Assembly (NCBI RefSeq): GCF_000281085.1
Contig: NZ_JH767524.1
Span: 207,674 to 271,673 of the forward strand
Reading direction: 5' to 3'
Length of the DNA stretch: 64,000 nt
From: Catenovulum agarivorans YM01
Lineage (GTDB): Bacteria > Pseudomonadota > Gammaproteobacteria > Enterobacterales > Alteromonadaceae
Shown here: one piece after another, positions 51,001-58,532 of the stretch
How the letters are laid out: every line of letters starts with the position of its first letter
Numbering within the stretch: position 1 is the first letter of the stretch
Notes under the pieces: generated by a model
Told to the model about the DNA's origin: nothing
The model's database searches: none
What the model saw: only the letters and a program-made list of their open reading frames with translations
Made by a program: the position numbers and the translations under genes

Positions 51001-51461
51001 GCAACTTTGTTTTTGTTATGTGCCATGTCGTTATCTTGCTCCACATTTGTGTTTAGAGAAATAACGAGCTGGCCCTTGTCATTAAATTCGCCTCTCAGCC
51101 CAGTGCCAGTTAACAATAATTCAATTGCTTTGGCAGCTGGGTAGTGCCCCGTCAAGGCGTTTGCTTGAATTTGGTCGATTTGCTCCACCGGAAACAGCAG
51201 AGTGATATCAGCCTGTTCAGCAAACTCAATTAACGACAAGTCAGCTCGTTGCTGTGGGATTTCAAATTGAAGCAACGAGTTTGAGTTTGCGAGCACAGGA
51301 CCGGCTAAACTAATGCTTAATACCATGCTAGCAGCATTCAACTTGTTACATCTTCTCCCAATTTTTGAAGGTTCAAGCCCTTCATAGGTTGAAGACGAAC
51401 AAGCTGGTAAATTCCACCATACATTTTTTAAATAATTTTTTAACACACCTGTTTTTGCCAT
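48084..51461 (-). CDS. TonB-dependent receptor 3 with N-terminal STN signalling domain
   Basis: Receptor/transducer of 1125 aa. A long export leader (hydrophobic MVLSISLAGPVLA at 46-58) is followed by a secretin/TonB short N-terminal domain (about 65-135: ADLSLIEFAEQADITLLFPV; LLLTGTGLRGEF), which in FecA-like receptors contacts FecR. Strikingly, residues 146-172 (MAHNKNKVAGAVAAILGTVI, then AQQAIAEE) look like a second signal peptide. The standard TonB-Xanth-Caul plug follows (KVRGIRGSLIRAMDVKR; GKFPDTNLAESLQRITGV) and the barrel ends GVRGSF. It is divergent from fecI/fecR-like genes. Confidence 0.88.
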   Translation of the reverse strand: MAKTGVLKNYLKNVWWNLPACSSSTYEGLEPSKIGRRCNKLNAASMVLSISLAGPVLANSNSLLQFEIPQQRADLSLIEFAEQADITLLFPVEQIDQIQANALTGHYPAAKAIELLLTGTGLRGEFNDKGQLVISLNTNVEQDNDMAHNKNKVAGAVAAILGTVIAQQAIAEESAGATVDETIKVRGIRGSLIRAMDVKRDADGVVDAISAEDIGKFPDTNLAESLQRITGVSIDRSGGEGQLITVRGFGPQFNTVLVNGRQMASENDTRAFSFDTIASELVSGLDVHKTSTATMQSGGIGSTININTARPLNNPGFKLAASAKAVYDENSEETSPQVSALISNTFADDSVGVLFALSHQQRKTRLNQAQMDGWLEFAVDQEGGIHNPQTESGADFTGQTIFSPRNYDHKVTFEERKRTNANLVLQYRPSSDLTLTADVLYSDFDIETDATSYGHWFTAPNIQGVEDDGDLFDANGDRVRPTVDANGTVIDLYQEVGLATDMHAKKFDRLTETVAIGFNADWQVTDSLNLEFDVSHSTAERAANNGRGNQLSLIGYANRVRFQVDDNILPLASMFVTADSGIYSGQQELDGALNTGTPDNVGDESYFDADGFPAYNPEWAAAGVSDHLDKSNSRAHVMLRRGWAVEDEVTQFRIDGDYKLASDFITAVKFGVQHSSETKDLVRWDNEGVGIHCTYCGYPDNPVILESAQYVFDAGSDFLSDVSGSGRMPTSWLAHDGEANFAFLEQQSGSNFDAVRRNNSFTVEEETVSAYAEVDLETEFSGMYFTANAGLRVESTDISVDGTQEQVVNLKILDKTEMLAEYGSAKPISESKSYDSILPNFSAKLEITDDLVARMGLSRTLTRPTLQSMSPATVITTTRQGGNLTSTSGNPELEPFESDNFDLSLEYYFGDASYASVGYFRKNVANFIVNTKDTITFDLPDGGQLTDPSTGSDTNNPDASDGIASFTNTLPINGEDATVDGWEIAFQHTFDSGFGAMANATLVDSNAQLDPTNVSQVFALTGLSDSLNLVGFYEDGPLQIRLAWNWRDQFVQSLTQVQGNGPTIVEDYDQWDLSGSYDISDDISIFFEGINLTESYVHKRGRFDNHLLLVEDSGRRFAVGVRGSF

Positions 51462-51738
51462 GGTATTTAATTCAATTTACTCTTGTTAGCAGGTTATAAA
51501 AATCAATTTATAGATTGTTTTTATTAGCTTTATTTTGTTATTGAGTATAGTTCGCACTAATCACAAATATTTAACTATTTTTAAAGTAATAGATTTTTTT
51601 AATAATTGATACTGTCCAATCAGCTATAAGTTGTAGCAAATTTAAAATTAATTGCATTTTAACTAGTGGAAATTTGCTCGCCGCTCGTCCTAGTAAATAC
51701 AAGCTATACTGCTATTAACAAAAGCTTTGGTTTTAATT
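51462..51738. promoter_or_regulatory. Divergent spacer between TBDR 3 and the ECF sigma gene
   Basis: This 277-bp, very AT-rich region must carry the promoters of the receptor (probably recognised by the ECF sigma factor) and of the sigma/anti-sigma pair. I cannot pick out a reliable ECF promoter by eye. No gene is present. Confidence 0.3.
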
Positions 51739-52293
51739 ATGTCTAAAGACAGTAGCCTACAGAATCTGTTTATTTCGTCGCGCGACTTATTAACTCGAGT
51801 TGTCTCGAGAATAGTGCCGCCGAAAGAAATTGAAGATATAGTACAAGAAACGTACGTGCGTATTTGCCAAATAGATAATGCCGAGCGCATTCAGTCGCCG
51901 CGCTCGTTTATGTTAAAAACCGCAAAAAATTTGGCCTTTGATTATTTAAAAAGCGCCAATGTAAAGTGGATGGACGGCCAAGATGTGCTCGAAGTTTTGG
52001 AACTAAATGCTGATTCAACAGATCAAATGTTTGAAGCAGCTGCCAGCAAAGAGGAGTTTGCCGACTTTTGTGAAGCCGTTAGGTTGTTACCCTTGCAAAG
52101 CCGTAAGGCGTTTATTTTGAAGAAAGTGTATGGGCATTCACAAAAAGAAATCGCCCAGCAATTGAATATAAGTGAAAGTACAGTGGAAAAGCATATCGCG
52201 ACAGGTATGAAAAAATGCATGCAGTTTATGCAACAGCGTCAACATCAGTTATCCGATAAACAATCATCTAAATTGGGAGGCCAGCATGAGTAA
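51739..52293 (+). CDS. FecI-like ECF RNA polymerase sigma factor
   Basis: Group IV sigma factor of 184 aa. Region 2 (LFISSRDLLTRVVSRIVPPK; EIEDIVQETYVRI; PRSFMLKTAKNLAFDYL) and region 4 (LLPLQSRKAFILKKVYGHSQ; KEIAQQLNISESTVEKHI) are clear. The start is ATG 51739; an in-frame TTG 12 nt earlier is less likely. It overlaps the anti-sigma gene by 8 bp and lies opposite the STN receptor, so it probably activates the receptor gene when ligand is bound. Confidence 0.92.
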   Translation: MSKDSSLQNLFISSRDLLTRVVSRIVPPKEIEDIVQETYVRICQIDNAERIQSPRSFMLKTAKNLAFDYLKSANVKWMDGQDVLEVLELNADSTDQMFEAAASKEEFADFCEAVRLLPLQSRKAFILKKVYGHSQKEIAQQLNISESTVEKHIATGMKKCMQFMQQRQHQLSDKQSSKLGGQHE

Positions 52294-53344
52294 CGTCTAC
52301 CCATTCCCAAATAAAACTGCGACCAATAGCGAGCAAGTTATGCAAACAGCTTGTGATTGGATTGCCAAAATTGATCGCCAATTAAACGAGCAAGAATCAG
52401 CCGATTTAAAAGCTTGGTTAGCCGAGTCAAAAGCGCATTATCAAACTTTTATTCAAGTGGCGAAAATGTGGGACAAAATGGATGATTTATCTAGACTGTC
52501 AGCGCTATTTCCACACGCTGAATACAAAACACCGGTCGCAGCTAAAAAGCCTGCGCATTATTGGCTAACAGCAGCCAGTGTGTGTTTCGCCGCTATTTTA
52601 GGCTGGTTATTGGTATTTTCGCCTATGCAGTCGAGCGATGATTATATTTTGGCTTTTAGTCAACATTATCAAACTCGCGTTGGCCAAAACAATACGATAG
52701 CCCTGCCCGATGGCAGCAAATTAACCCTCAATACCAATACTTTTGTGCAGGTAAGATATAGCCAATATGGGCGTATTATTGATTTACAACGCGGTGAAAT
52801 TCACATTGAAGTGGCACATGATAAAGAGCGTCCACTCAGTGTATTAGCTGGTGGCAAAGTCATTCAAGCTGTTGGCACAGCCTTTAGTGTGCAAATGGAT
52901 GTTGAGAAAGTGGAATTAATAGTGACTGACGGCAAAGTAGTAGTTGCGCCTAAACCAGAAAAAGCGGATGACAAAACGCTTAAACAATTACCGAAAAAAT
53001 CTTTAGCAGTGGCTAAAGGGCAAAAAGTGGATTTAGACCCAAGTAATAAAGCGGTTGAAAAAGTAGTGGCAATTGAGCCAATTGAAATCGCCAGTAACTT
53101 GTCATGGCGCAGCGGCAACCTGATTTTTAGAGGTGAATCGCTTGAGCAAGCTATGGCAGAAATTAGCCGCTACACTGAAACTAAATTTATTATTAACGGC
53201 AATGACCAGCTCAAACAAACTAAAGTAGCTGGGGTATTTAAAACCGGTGATGTGAATGGTTTATTGAGTGTATTGGAGTCGAACTTTGCGATTCAATACC
53301 AAAAACAAGCTGACGGCAGCATAGTCTTGTCACCAGCGAGTTAA
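52286..53344 (+). CDS. FecR-like anti-sigma / signal-transducing protein
   Basis: Inner-membrane regulator, 352 aa. N-terminal cytoplasmic FecR_N region (ACDWIAKIDRQLNEQESADL), a single TM (about 92-111, WLTAASVCFAAILGWLLVF), and a periplasmic FecR domain (LPDGSKLTLNTNTFVQVRYS; RLQRGEIHIEVA-like; VGTAFSVQMD). The C-terminus (FRGESLEQAMAEISRYTETK) resembles a short STN-type module that contacts the receptor. GGGAGG precedes the ATG inside the sigma gene end. Confidence 0.92.
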   Translation: MSNVYPFPNKTATNSEQVMQTACDWIAKIDRQLNEQESADLKAWLAESKAHYQTFIQVAKMWDKMDDLSRLSALFPHAEYKTPVAAKKPAHYWLTAASVCFAAILGWLLVFSPMQSSDDYILAFSQHYQTRVGQNNTIALPDGSKLTLNTNTFVQVRYSQYGRIIDLQRGEIHIEVAHDKERPLSVLAGGKVIQAVGTAFSVQMDVEKVELIVTDGKVVVAPKPEKADDKTLKQLPKKSLAVAKGQKVDLDPSNKAVEKVVAIEPIEIASNLSWRSGNLIFRGESLEQAMAEISRYTETKFIINGNDQLKQTKVAGVFKTGDVNGLLSVLESNFAIQYQKQADGSIVLSPAS

Positions 53345-53378
53345 CAGTAATTGACGCAATAAATTAGCTTGGCGTTAA

Positions 53379-53532
53379 GGGCGTAAGGGCATAATTTTCG
53401 CCCCCGCGCCATAGTCCGATAAGGATAAAGCTAGAGCAATAATTTAAATTGGAGTCGAGGGCGCAAGAGCATAATTTTCACAAAACCGCCCGCGCCATAG
53501 TCAGACAAGGATAAAGCTAGAGCGATAATTTA
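53379..53532. repeat. Direct duplication of a ~70-bp segment
   Basis: Unit 1 (53379-53446) and unit 2 (53459-53532) share GGGCG-AAG-GCATAATTTTC, CCCGCGCCATAGTC, GA-AAGGATAAAGCTAGAGC and ATAATTTA, offset 80-86 bp. Unit 2 has 6 extra bases and merges directly into hairpin repeat copy C, so partial copies of that repeat appear to have been stacked here. Confidence 0.65.
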
Positions 53533-53615
53533 GAGCAAAATTTCTTTTTTTATGGATGAAAAAGCGAAGCGTACATGGAAGTATTTACAGCGTTTTTGCG
53601 AAAATTATGCTCTAG
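53517..53615. repeat. 100-bp hairpin repeat family, copy C
   Basis: Ends CTAGAGCGATAATTT and AAAATTATGCTCTAG are inverted. The interior closely matches copy A (TTTAGAGCAAAATTTC, TATGGATGAAAAAGCGAAGC, GCGTTTTTGCGA) in the same orientation. Confidence 0.75.
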
Positions 53616-53796
53616 ATTTAGCCCTAGCACCTGACTAACAACAGAATTACTGATTTTGCCAACCGGCAATTTCAGTAGGAGTATAGACGCAGTCAAGGAT
53701 GACATTTCCTCCATAATTCCAATTCGGCACAATATCTGCTTAAATCACCAACATTGAGCTAAATTTAACTTAACGACATTTTTTTGGCAGATAATT

Positions 53797-54462
53797 ATGG
53801 CTAACAACAATTCAATTTTAAAACAAACCACGGCAGCAGTTTCTGCGCTAGTCACTTTGTTTAGCCTTTTGATAACACCCAACAGCCAAGCCAATGAATT
53901 TGATAACTTAAAAGTTGTGCAAATTTATACTCAAGAAGAATTAATTGGTTGGATTAATAACAACACCCACCTCAGCCGAGTAAAAGAAGATAGATGCCAG
54001 TTAGTTGAAGATATTGAAGCACGTGCGCAAATAGTTAAAACGCCTGCCTATCAATTTTTATGGGGCGATATGTTAGCTTGGGGCGTGTGCGTCGATAAAG
54101 ATCCAGAACTAGGTTTGTATTATATGCAAGAAGCCGCTCACCAAGGTTTACCTGGAGCCCTTGAACAACTTGGCCGTTATTACGCCAACGGCATACTAGT
54201 GCAACAAGATGATAAACGCGCAATCAACTATTTGCGTGAAGCTTCAGCACTTGGCCATGTAAAAGCCAGAATTCAATTTGCCGAATGCCTTAACAAAGGC
54301 CTTGGAAGCCCACTTGATTTTGAAGATGCCTACCACTGGTTACACAACACAGTTATCGCCGACAATAAAATGCACAAGCGCGCGGAAATGGCGCTAGCCT
54401 CACTCGCAACCAAAATGCCAGCCAGATTAGTTGAAAAAGCAAAAAGGCCTGAGCAGAAATAA
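53797..54462 (+). CDS. Exported Sel1-like repeat protein
   Basis: A 221-aa protein with a signal peptide (VSALVTLFSLLITPNSQANE). From about residue 95 it carries Sel1-like repeats: ELGLYYMQEAAHQGLPGALE, QLGRYYANGILVQQDDKRAI, NYLREASALGHVKARIQFAE. Such solenoids mediate protein contacts. It is followed 57 bp later by a periplasmic binding-protein gene on the same strand. Function unknown. Confidence 0.85.
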   Translation: MANNNSILKQTTAAVSALVTLFSLLITPNSQANEFDNLKVVQIYTQEELIGWINNNTHLSRVKEDRCQLVEDIEARAQIVKTPAYQFLWGDMLAWGVCVDKDPELGLYYMQEAAHQGLPGALEQLGRYYANGILVQQDDKRAINYLREASALGHVKARIQFAECLNKGLGSPLDFEDAYHWLHNTVIADNKMHKRAEMALASLATKMPARLVEKAKRPEQK

Positions 54463-54519
54463 TGCTATGTAATAGCGAGATAGCTATACTTAGCTACAAA
54501 CACATCTATTTATTTTGCT

Positions 54520-55401
54520 ATGTTAATAAGAGCCAAAGCTGTTTTACTATTTGTATTAGTTACCTTCTCTGTATGCTGCCCCTCTATTTTACATGCTGAT
54601 ACTAACAAGCCAGAGATATTATGGAATAGTTATAACTGGGCACCTTTCATGATCACGGAAGGCCCTAGCCAAGGAACGGGCACCTTGGATTCCATATTAG
54701 CGCTGATACAACAAAACATGCCAGAATACCAACATCGTAAATTAGAAATGAATTGGGCGCGAATTTATGCCTATATGAAATCAGGCAAACCTTTGTGTAA
54801 TATTGCGGCTTTTAAAACGCCTGAACGTGAAACTTTCGCCTATTTTTCAAATGCAACTATGCTGGTATTACCTCATGCGATTGTGATGCGCAATCAGGAC
54901 ACACACAAACTCAATTCGCCACACAGTTACTCTTTAGCTAAATTACTAAGTCACCCTGAGCTTCAAGGGCAAGTTGAAAGTATTCGCTCTTACGGCAAAG
55001 AAATAGACCAACTAATTCAGCTGAATGCCAACAAACTACGTTTCACTACGGGAGAGTCTGAGCGAAACCTAAAGATGCTGGTCAACCAACGTATAGACTT
55101 TTACATTGAATATCCAAGTGTTGTTAAATACACCTCGCAAACTACATACAATACTAGTACCCATCAAGATATCACGACCATAAAAATCAAAGAAGCGCCT
55201 AAGTTTTTATTAGGTCATGTCGCCTGCACTAAATCGGTATGGGGTCAACAAGTTATTCGGTCAGTAAACTCAGCGCTACACAAGCTACAAACTACCGAGG
55301 CGTACCAGCGCGCACTAACTAAATGGTTGACCCCTCTAGAAGCTGCAGAGTATGTTGCGCTCTATCAACAGCATATTTTGGCAAATGCCCAAATAAATTA
55401 G
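54520..55401 (+). CDS. Stand-alone periplasmic binding-protein-like protein
   Basis: Exported protein of 293 aa (signal peptide LLFVLVTFSVCCPSILHA). It resembles SBP_bac_3-type proteins (ILWNSYNWAPFMITEGPSQG at the mature start, GTLDSILALIQQNMPEYQ, RIDFYIEYPSVV). I recall a conserved family with this N-terminal W-x-x-x-N/D-x-P-P layout. There are no transporter genes nearby, so a sensory role or recruitment by another system is possible. It is unlike the two binding proteins at 43659 and 63511 in detail. Confidence 0.75.
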   Translation: MLIRAKAVLLFVLVTFSVCCPSILHADTNKPEILWNSYNWAPFMITEGPSQGTGTLDSILALIQQNMPEYQHRKLEMNWARIYAYMKSGKPLCNIAAFKTPERETFAYFSNATMLVLPHAIVMRNQDTHKLNSPHSYSLAKLLSHPELQGQVESIRSYGKEIDQLIQLNANKLRFTTGESERNLKMLVNQRIDFYIEYPSVVKYTSQTTYNTSTHQDITTIKIKEAPKFLLGHVACTKSVWGQQVIRSVNSALHKLQTTEAYQRALTKWLTPLEAAEYVALYQQHILANAQIN

Positions 55402-55501
55402 CAAAATCACCTTGAGTGTTTTTAGCTAAAGATACATTTTTAAATAACGCCCTTGTGCTATCATACCGCCAATTTGTATCTTAGTTTGAGTTAGGTGGCT
55501 G

Positions 55502-56524
55502 ATGTTTAAGTTTGAAGGCGCAAATATCCTGTCGGTTAATCAATTTGACCGCGAAAGTATCGAATATCTTTTCCGCATTGCCGATATGATGCAACCCTAC
55601 GCACATAGGCAAAAACAAACAAAAGTTTTAGATGGTGCCATTTTAGGCAACCTATTTTTTGAGCCAAGCACACGTACCCGCGTAAGTTTTGGTACAGCGT
55701 TTAATTTATTAGGTGGCCATGTTCGTGAAACCACAGGGTTAAGCTCTTCTGCTTTAGCAAAAGGCGAATCTTTATACGATACAGCACGTGTATTAAGTAG
55801 CTATAGTGATGTAATTGCCATGCGCCATCCAGATGCTGGCTCTGTTGCTGAGTTTGCCGAAGGCAGCCGTGTACCTGTTATCAATGGTGGTGACGGTGCA
55901 AATGAACATCCAACTCAAGCATTACTCGATTTATACACAATTCAAAAAGAACAGCACGCCCACCACGCAGGCATAGACGGTATGCATATAGCTATGATCG
56001 GTGATTTAAAACACGGCCGAACTGTGCATTCACTCTGTAAGTTATTATGTTTATATCAAAACATTAAACTTACGCTGATTTCGCCCAAAGAGCTTGCTAT
56101 GCCAGCTTACATTGTTGATGCTATTAATAATGCAGGCCATGAGTGTATTATTACCGAGCAATTAGAAGGCCATTTGGATGCGGATATTGTTTATCAAACG
56201 CGTATTCAACAAGAGCGTTTTGCCAGCGAAGCCGAAGCGAATTTGTATCGTGGTAAATTCCGTTTAAACCAAGCAATTTATACCCAACACTGTAAGTCGA
56301 ATACTGTGATTATGCATCCATTACCACGTGATTCTCGTGCCGATGCCAACGAACTAGACAACGACTTAAACTTAAATCCAAACCTAGCCATATTCCGCCA
56401 AGCGGATAACGGCGTACTCGTGCGTATGGCGCTATTTGCCACCACTTTAGGCGTACAAGACATCATTCAAAAATACGAAGCACCTGTGTGCTGGTACAGC
56501 AATAAAAGGGATACAGTAAACTAA
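55502..56524 (+). CDS. pyrB: Aspartate carbamoyltransferase catalytic chain
   Basis: Pyrimidine biosynthesis: carbamoyl phosphate plus aspartate to carbamoyl aspartate. Carbamoyl-phosphate site [14 protein letters not shown] near residue 57; [52 protein letters not shown]. At 340 aa it is longer than E. coli PyrB (311), a form I associate with several marine gammaproteobacteria. No pyrI regulatory gene follows. Its stop overlaps the hemL start by one base. Confidence 0.94.
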   Translation: MFKFEGANILSVNQFDRESIEYLFRIADMMQPYAHRQKQTKVLDGAILGNLFFEPSTRTRVSFGTAFNLLGGHVRETTGLSSSALAKGESLYDTARVLSSYSDVIAMRHPDAGSVAEFAEGSRVPVINGGDGANEHPTQALLDLYTIQKEQHAHHAGIDGMHIAMIGDLKHGRTVHSLCKLLCLYQNIKLTLISPKELAMPAYIVDAINNAGHECIITEQLEGHLDADIVYQTRIQQERFASEAEANLYRGKFRLNQAIYTQHCKSNTVIMHPLPRDSRADANELDNDLNLNPNLAIFRQADNGVLVRMALFATTLGVQDIIQKYEAPVCWYSNKRDTVN

Positions 56525-57813
56525 TGACTACTCGTTCAGAACAATTATTTGAAAAAGCCCAACAACACATTCCAGGTGGTGTTAACTCACCCGTTCGTGC
56601 ATTTAAAGGTGTTGGTGGCACGCCAGTATTTATTGAAAAAGCAGACGGCGCATATATTTATGATGCCGACGGCAAACAATATATTGATTATGTTGGCTCT
56701 TGGGGCCCAATGATTTTAGGCCACAACCACCCTACCATTCGCGAAGCTGTGCACAAAGCAGTTGATAACGGTTTGAGCTACGGCGCACCAACCGAAAGCG
56801 AAATTACTATGGCTGAGTTGGTTAAACAAATTGTGCCAAGCATGGAAAAAGTGCGCATGGTGAATTCTGGCACTGAAGCAACCATGACAGCTATACGTTT
56901 AGCCCGTGGTTATACTGGCCGCAATAAATTAGTTAAGTTTGAAGGTTGTTACCACGGCCACGCCGACAGTTTATTGGTAAAAGCTGGCTCTGGTGCACTC
57001 ACTTTAGGTGTGCCTAATTCGCCTGGCGTACCTGCTGATTTTGCTAAACACACCTTAACAGTTGAATTTAATAATCTAGAATCAGTTAAACAAATTTTTG
57101 CTGATTGTGGTGACGATATAGCTTGTATCATAGTTGAGCCAGTTGCTGGCAATATGAACTGTATTCCACCAACTCAAGGCTTTTTACAAGGTTTACGAGA
57201 AATTTGCGACCAATACGGCGCTGTGCTTATTTTTGACGAAGTAATGACAGGTTTCCGCGTTTCTTTATCTGGCGCACAAGGTTATTACGGCATCACGCCA
57301 GACTTAACCACTTTAGGTAAAGTAATCGGTGGCGGTATGCCAGTTGGCGCATTTGGTGGTAAAGCAGAAATTATGAACCACATAGCACCGGATGGTCCTG
57401 TTTACCAAGCTGGCACGTTATCAGGTAATCCAATTGCTATGGCCGCAGGTATTGCTGCATTAACTATGTTAAAAGAACAAGCTGACAGCATTTATCCAAC
57501 CATCACAAAGCTTGCAGAAAAGTTATGTATTGGCTTTAAGCAAGCAGCTGAAAAAGCCGGTGTTGCCTTAACCACTAACCAAGTAGGCGGCATGTTTGGT
57601 TTCTTCTTTACCGATAAAGAAACTGTCACTAGCTACCAACAAGCCACTGAGTGCGACCAAGCTAAATTCCGCAAGTTTTATCAGTTAATGTTAGAACAAG
57701 GGGTTTATTTAGCACCATCTGCATTTGAAGCTGGTTTTACTTCAACCGCACACACTGAAGAAGATATAGCTAAAACCATTGCAGCTGCTGAAGTTGCTTT
57801 TGCCAAACTATAA
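56524..57813 (+). CDS. hemL: Glutamate-1-semialdehyde 2,1-aminomutase
   Basis: PLP enzyme of the C5 tetrapyrrole pathway producing 5-aminolevulinate. Landmarks are [19 protein letters not shown] at the N-terminus, [43 protein letters not shown], and the PLP-Lys region [18 protein letters not shown]. Length (429 aa) is normal. The ATG overlaps the pyrB stop, so translation is probably coupled. Confidence 0.96.
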   Translation: MTTRSEQLFEKAQQHIPGGVNSPVRAFKGVGGTPVFIEKADGAYIYDADGKQYIDYVGSWGPMILGHNHPTIREAVHKAVDNGLSYGAPTESEITMAELVKQIVPSMEKVRMVNSGTEATMTAIRLARGYTGRNKLVKFEGCYHGHADSLLVKAGSGALTLGVPNSPGVPADFAKHTLTVEFNNLESVKQIFADCGDDIACIIVEPVAGNMNCIPPTQGFLQGLREICDQYGAVLIFDEVMTGFRVSLSGAQGYYGITPDLTTLGKVIGGGMPVGAFGGKAEIMNHIAPDGPVYQAGTLSGNPIAMAAGIAALTMLKEQADSIYPTITKLAEKLCIGFKQAAEKAGVALTTNQVGGMFGFFFTDKETVTSYQQATECDQAKFRKFYQLMLEQGVYLAPSAFEAGFTSTAHTEEDIAKTIAAAEVAFAKL

Positions 57814-57827
57814 AGGTAGACAGAATT

Positions 57828-58184
57828 TTGATTGAACGTATTGAAACTGGCCAACGTATGAGCCGCATTGTTAAACACAATGGCACCATATATTTATGTG
57901 GTCAGGTATGTAAAGACGCTACGCAAGGCATCAAAGAACAAACTGCGAGCATGCTGGAAAAAGTAGATGATTTATTGCTACAAGCTGGTAGTGATCGCAA
58001 ACATATCTTGTCTGCAACTATCTATATTAAAGACATGCAATACTTTAAAGAAATGAATCAAGTATGGGACAACTGGGTGCCTGAAGGTTTTGCACCAGCA
58101 CGAGCTTGTGTTGAGGCCAAAATGGCACGTGATGTGTTATTGGTGGAAATTTCAGTTGTTGCTGCAGAAATTCAGCCTGCATAA
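57828..58184 (+). CDS. RidA family protein
   Basis: Enamine/imine deaminase-like YjgF/YER057c/UK114 protein, 118 aa. The conserved features are GTIYLCGQV near 20, the central [20 protein letters not shown], and [22 protein letters not shown] at the C-terminus, including the Arg in ARAC. It starts with TTG at 57828, supported by the family N-terminus [14 protein letters not shown]; an in-frame ATG 30 nt later would remove part of the fold. It lies 14 bp after hemL in the same operon and probably removes reactive PLP-derived intermediates. Confidence 0.88.
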   Translation: MIERIETGQRMSRIVKHNGTIYLCGQVCKDATQGIKEQTASMLEKVDDLLLQAGSDRKHILSATIYIKDMQYFKEMNQVWDNWVPEGFAPARACVEAKMARDVLLVEISVVAAEIQPA

Positions 58185-58532
58185 GCTAAATTAATTCTTA
58201 GCTTGTATCAAATACAAGATCTCAGGCTTTAACATTAAAGATAAAACCATTGTTAAAGCCTGTTGTATTTATATCTATCACAGCAAAAACCTCGCATATC
58301 CCTTAACCCCTATCAGGGTTAACTTGAAACCCCGCACAAAAACTTACATTTATTTAACACTCAAGCAAGTTTAAAATTTTATACCTTTGCATACGTATTC
58401 ATTTTCCTGAAAGCGCTTTTGCACCTAAATTTACTAAACATACGTATGCAGAAGATTGCTGAAATTTAACCTAACGGCATACTTAGCTCTTAGCATTTAT
58501 TAACAATCCATTTACTGAGGTGGTGTATTTAA
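58185..58532 (+). promoter_or_regulatory. ridA terminator and glgB-malQ promoter with palindromic operators
   Basis: A 12-bp stem CAGGCTTTAACA / TGTTAAAGCCTG (58223-58262) followed by T-rich sequence ends the pyrB-hemL-ridA unit. Further on, TGCATACGTATTCA (58388-58401) and ACATACGTATGCA (58438-58450) are two near-identical palindromes centred 49 bp apart. Between them lies AAAGCGCTTTT (58410-58420). These look like LacI/MalR-type operators for glgB-malQ. GAGGTGG precedes the glgB ATG. Confidence 0.6.

Larger units (their letters stand above)
53345..53796. other. Repeat-rich intergenic region
   Basis: No gene is supported in these 452 bp. They hold a direct duplication (53379-53446 and 53459-53532), hairpin repeat copy C (53517-53615), and about 100 bp of AT-rich leader before the Sel1 gene. 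Confidence 0.6.

Noticed and set aside
50596-51144. 182-codon open frame antisense to TBDR 3
   Set aside because: It mirrors the conserved plug-domain codons on the opposite strand and shows no domain or RBS.
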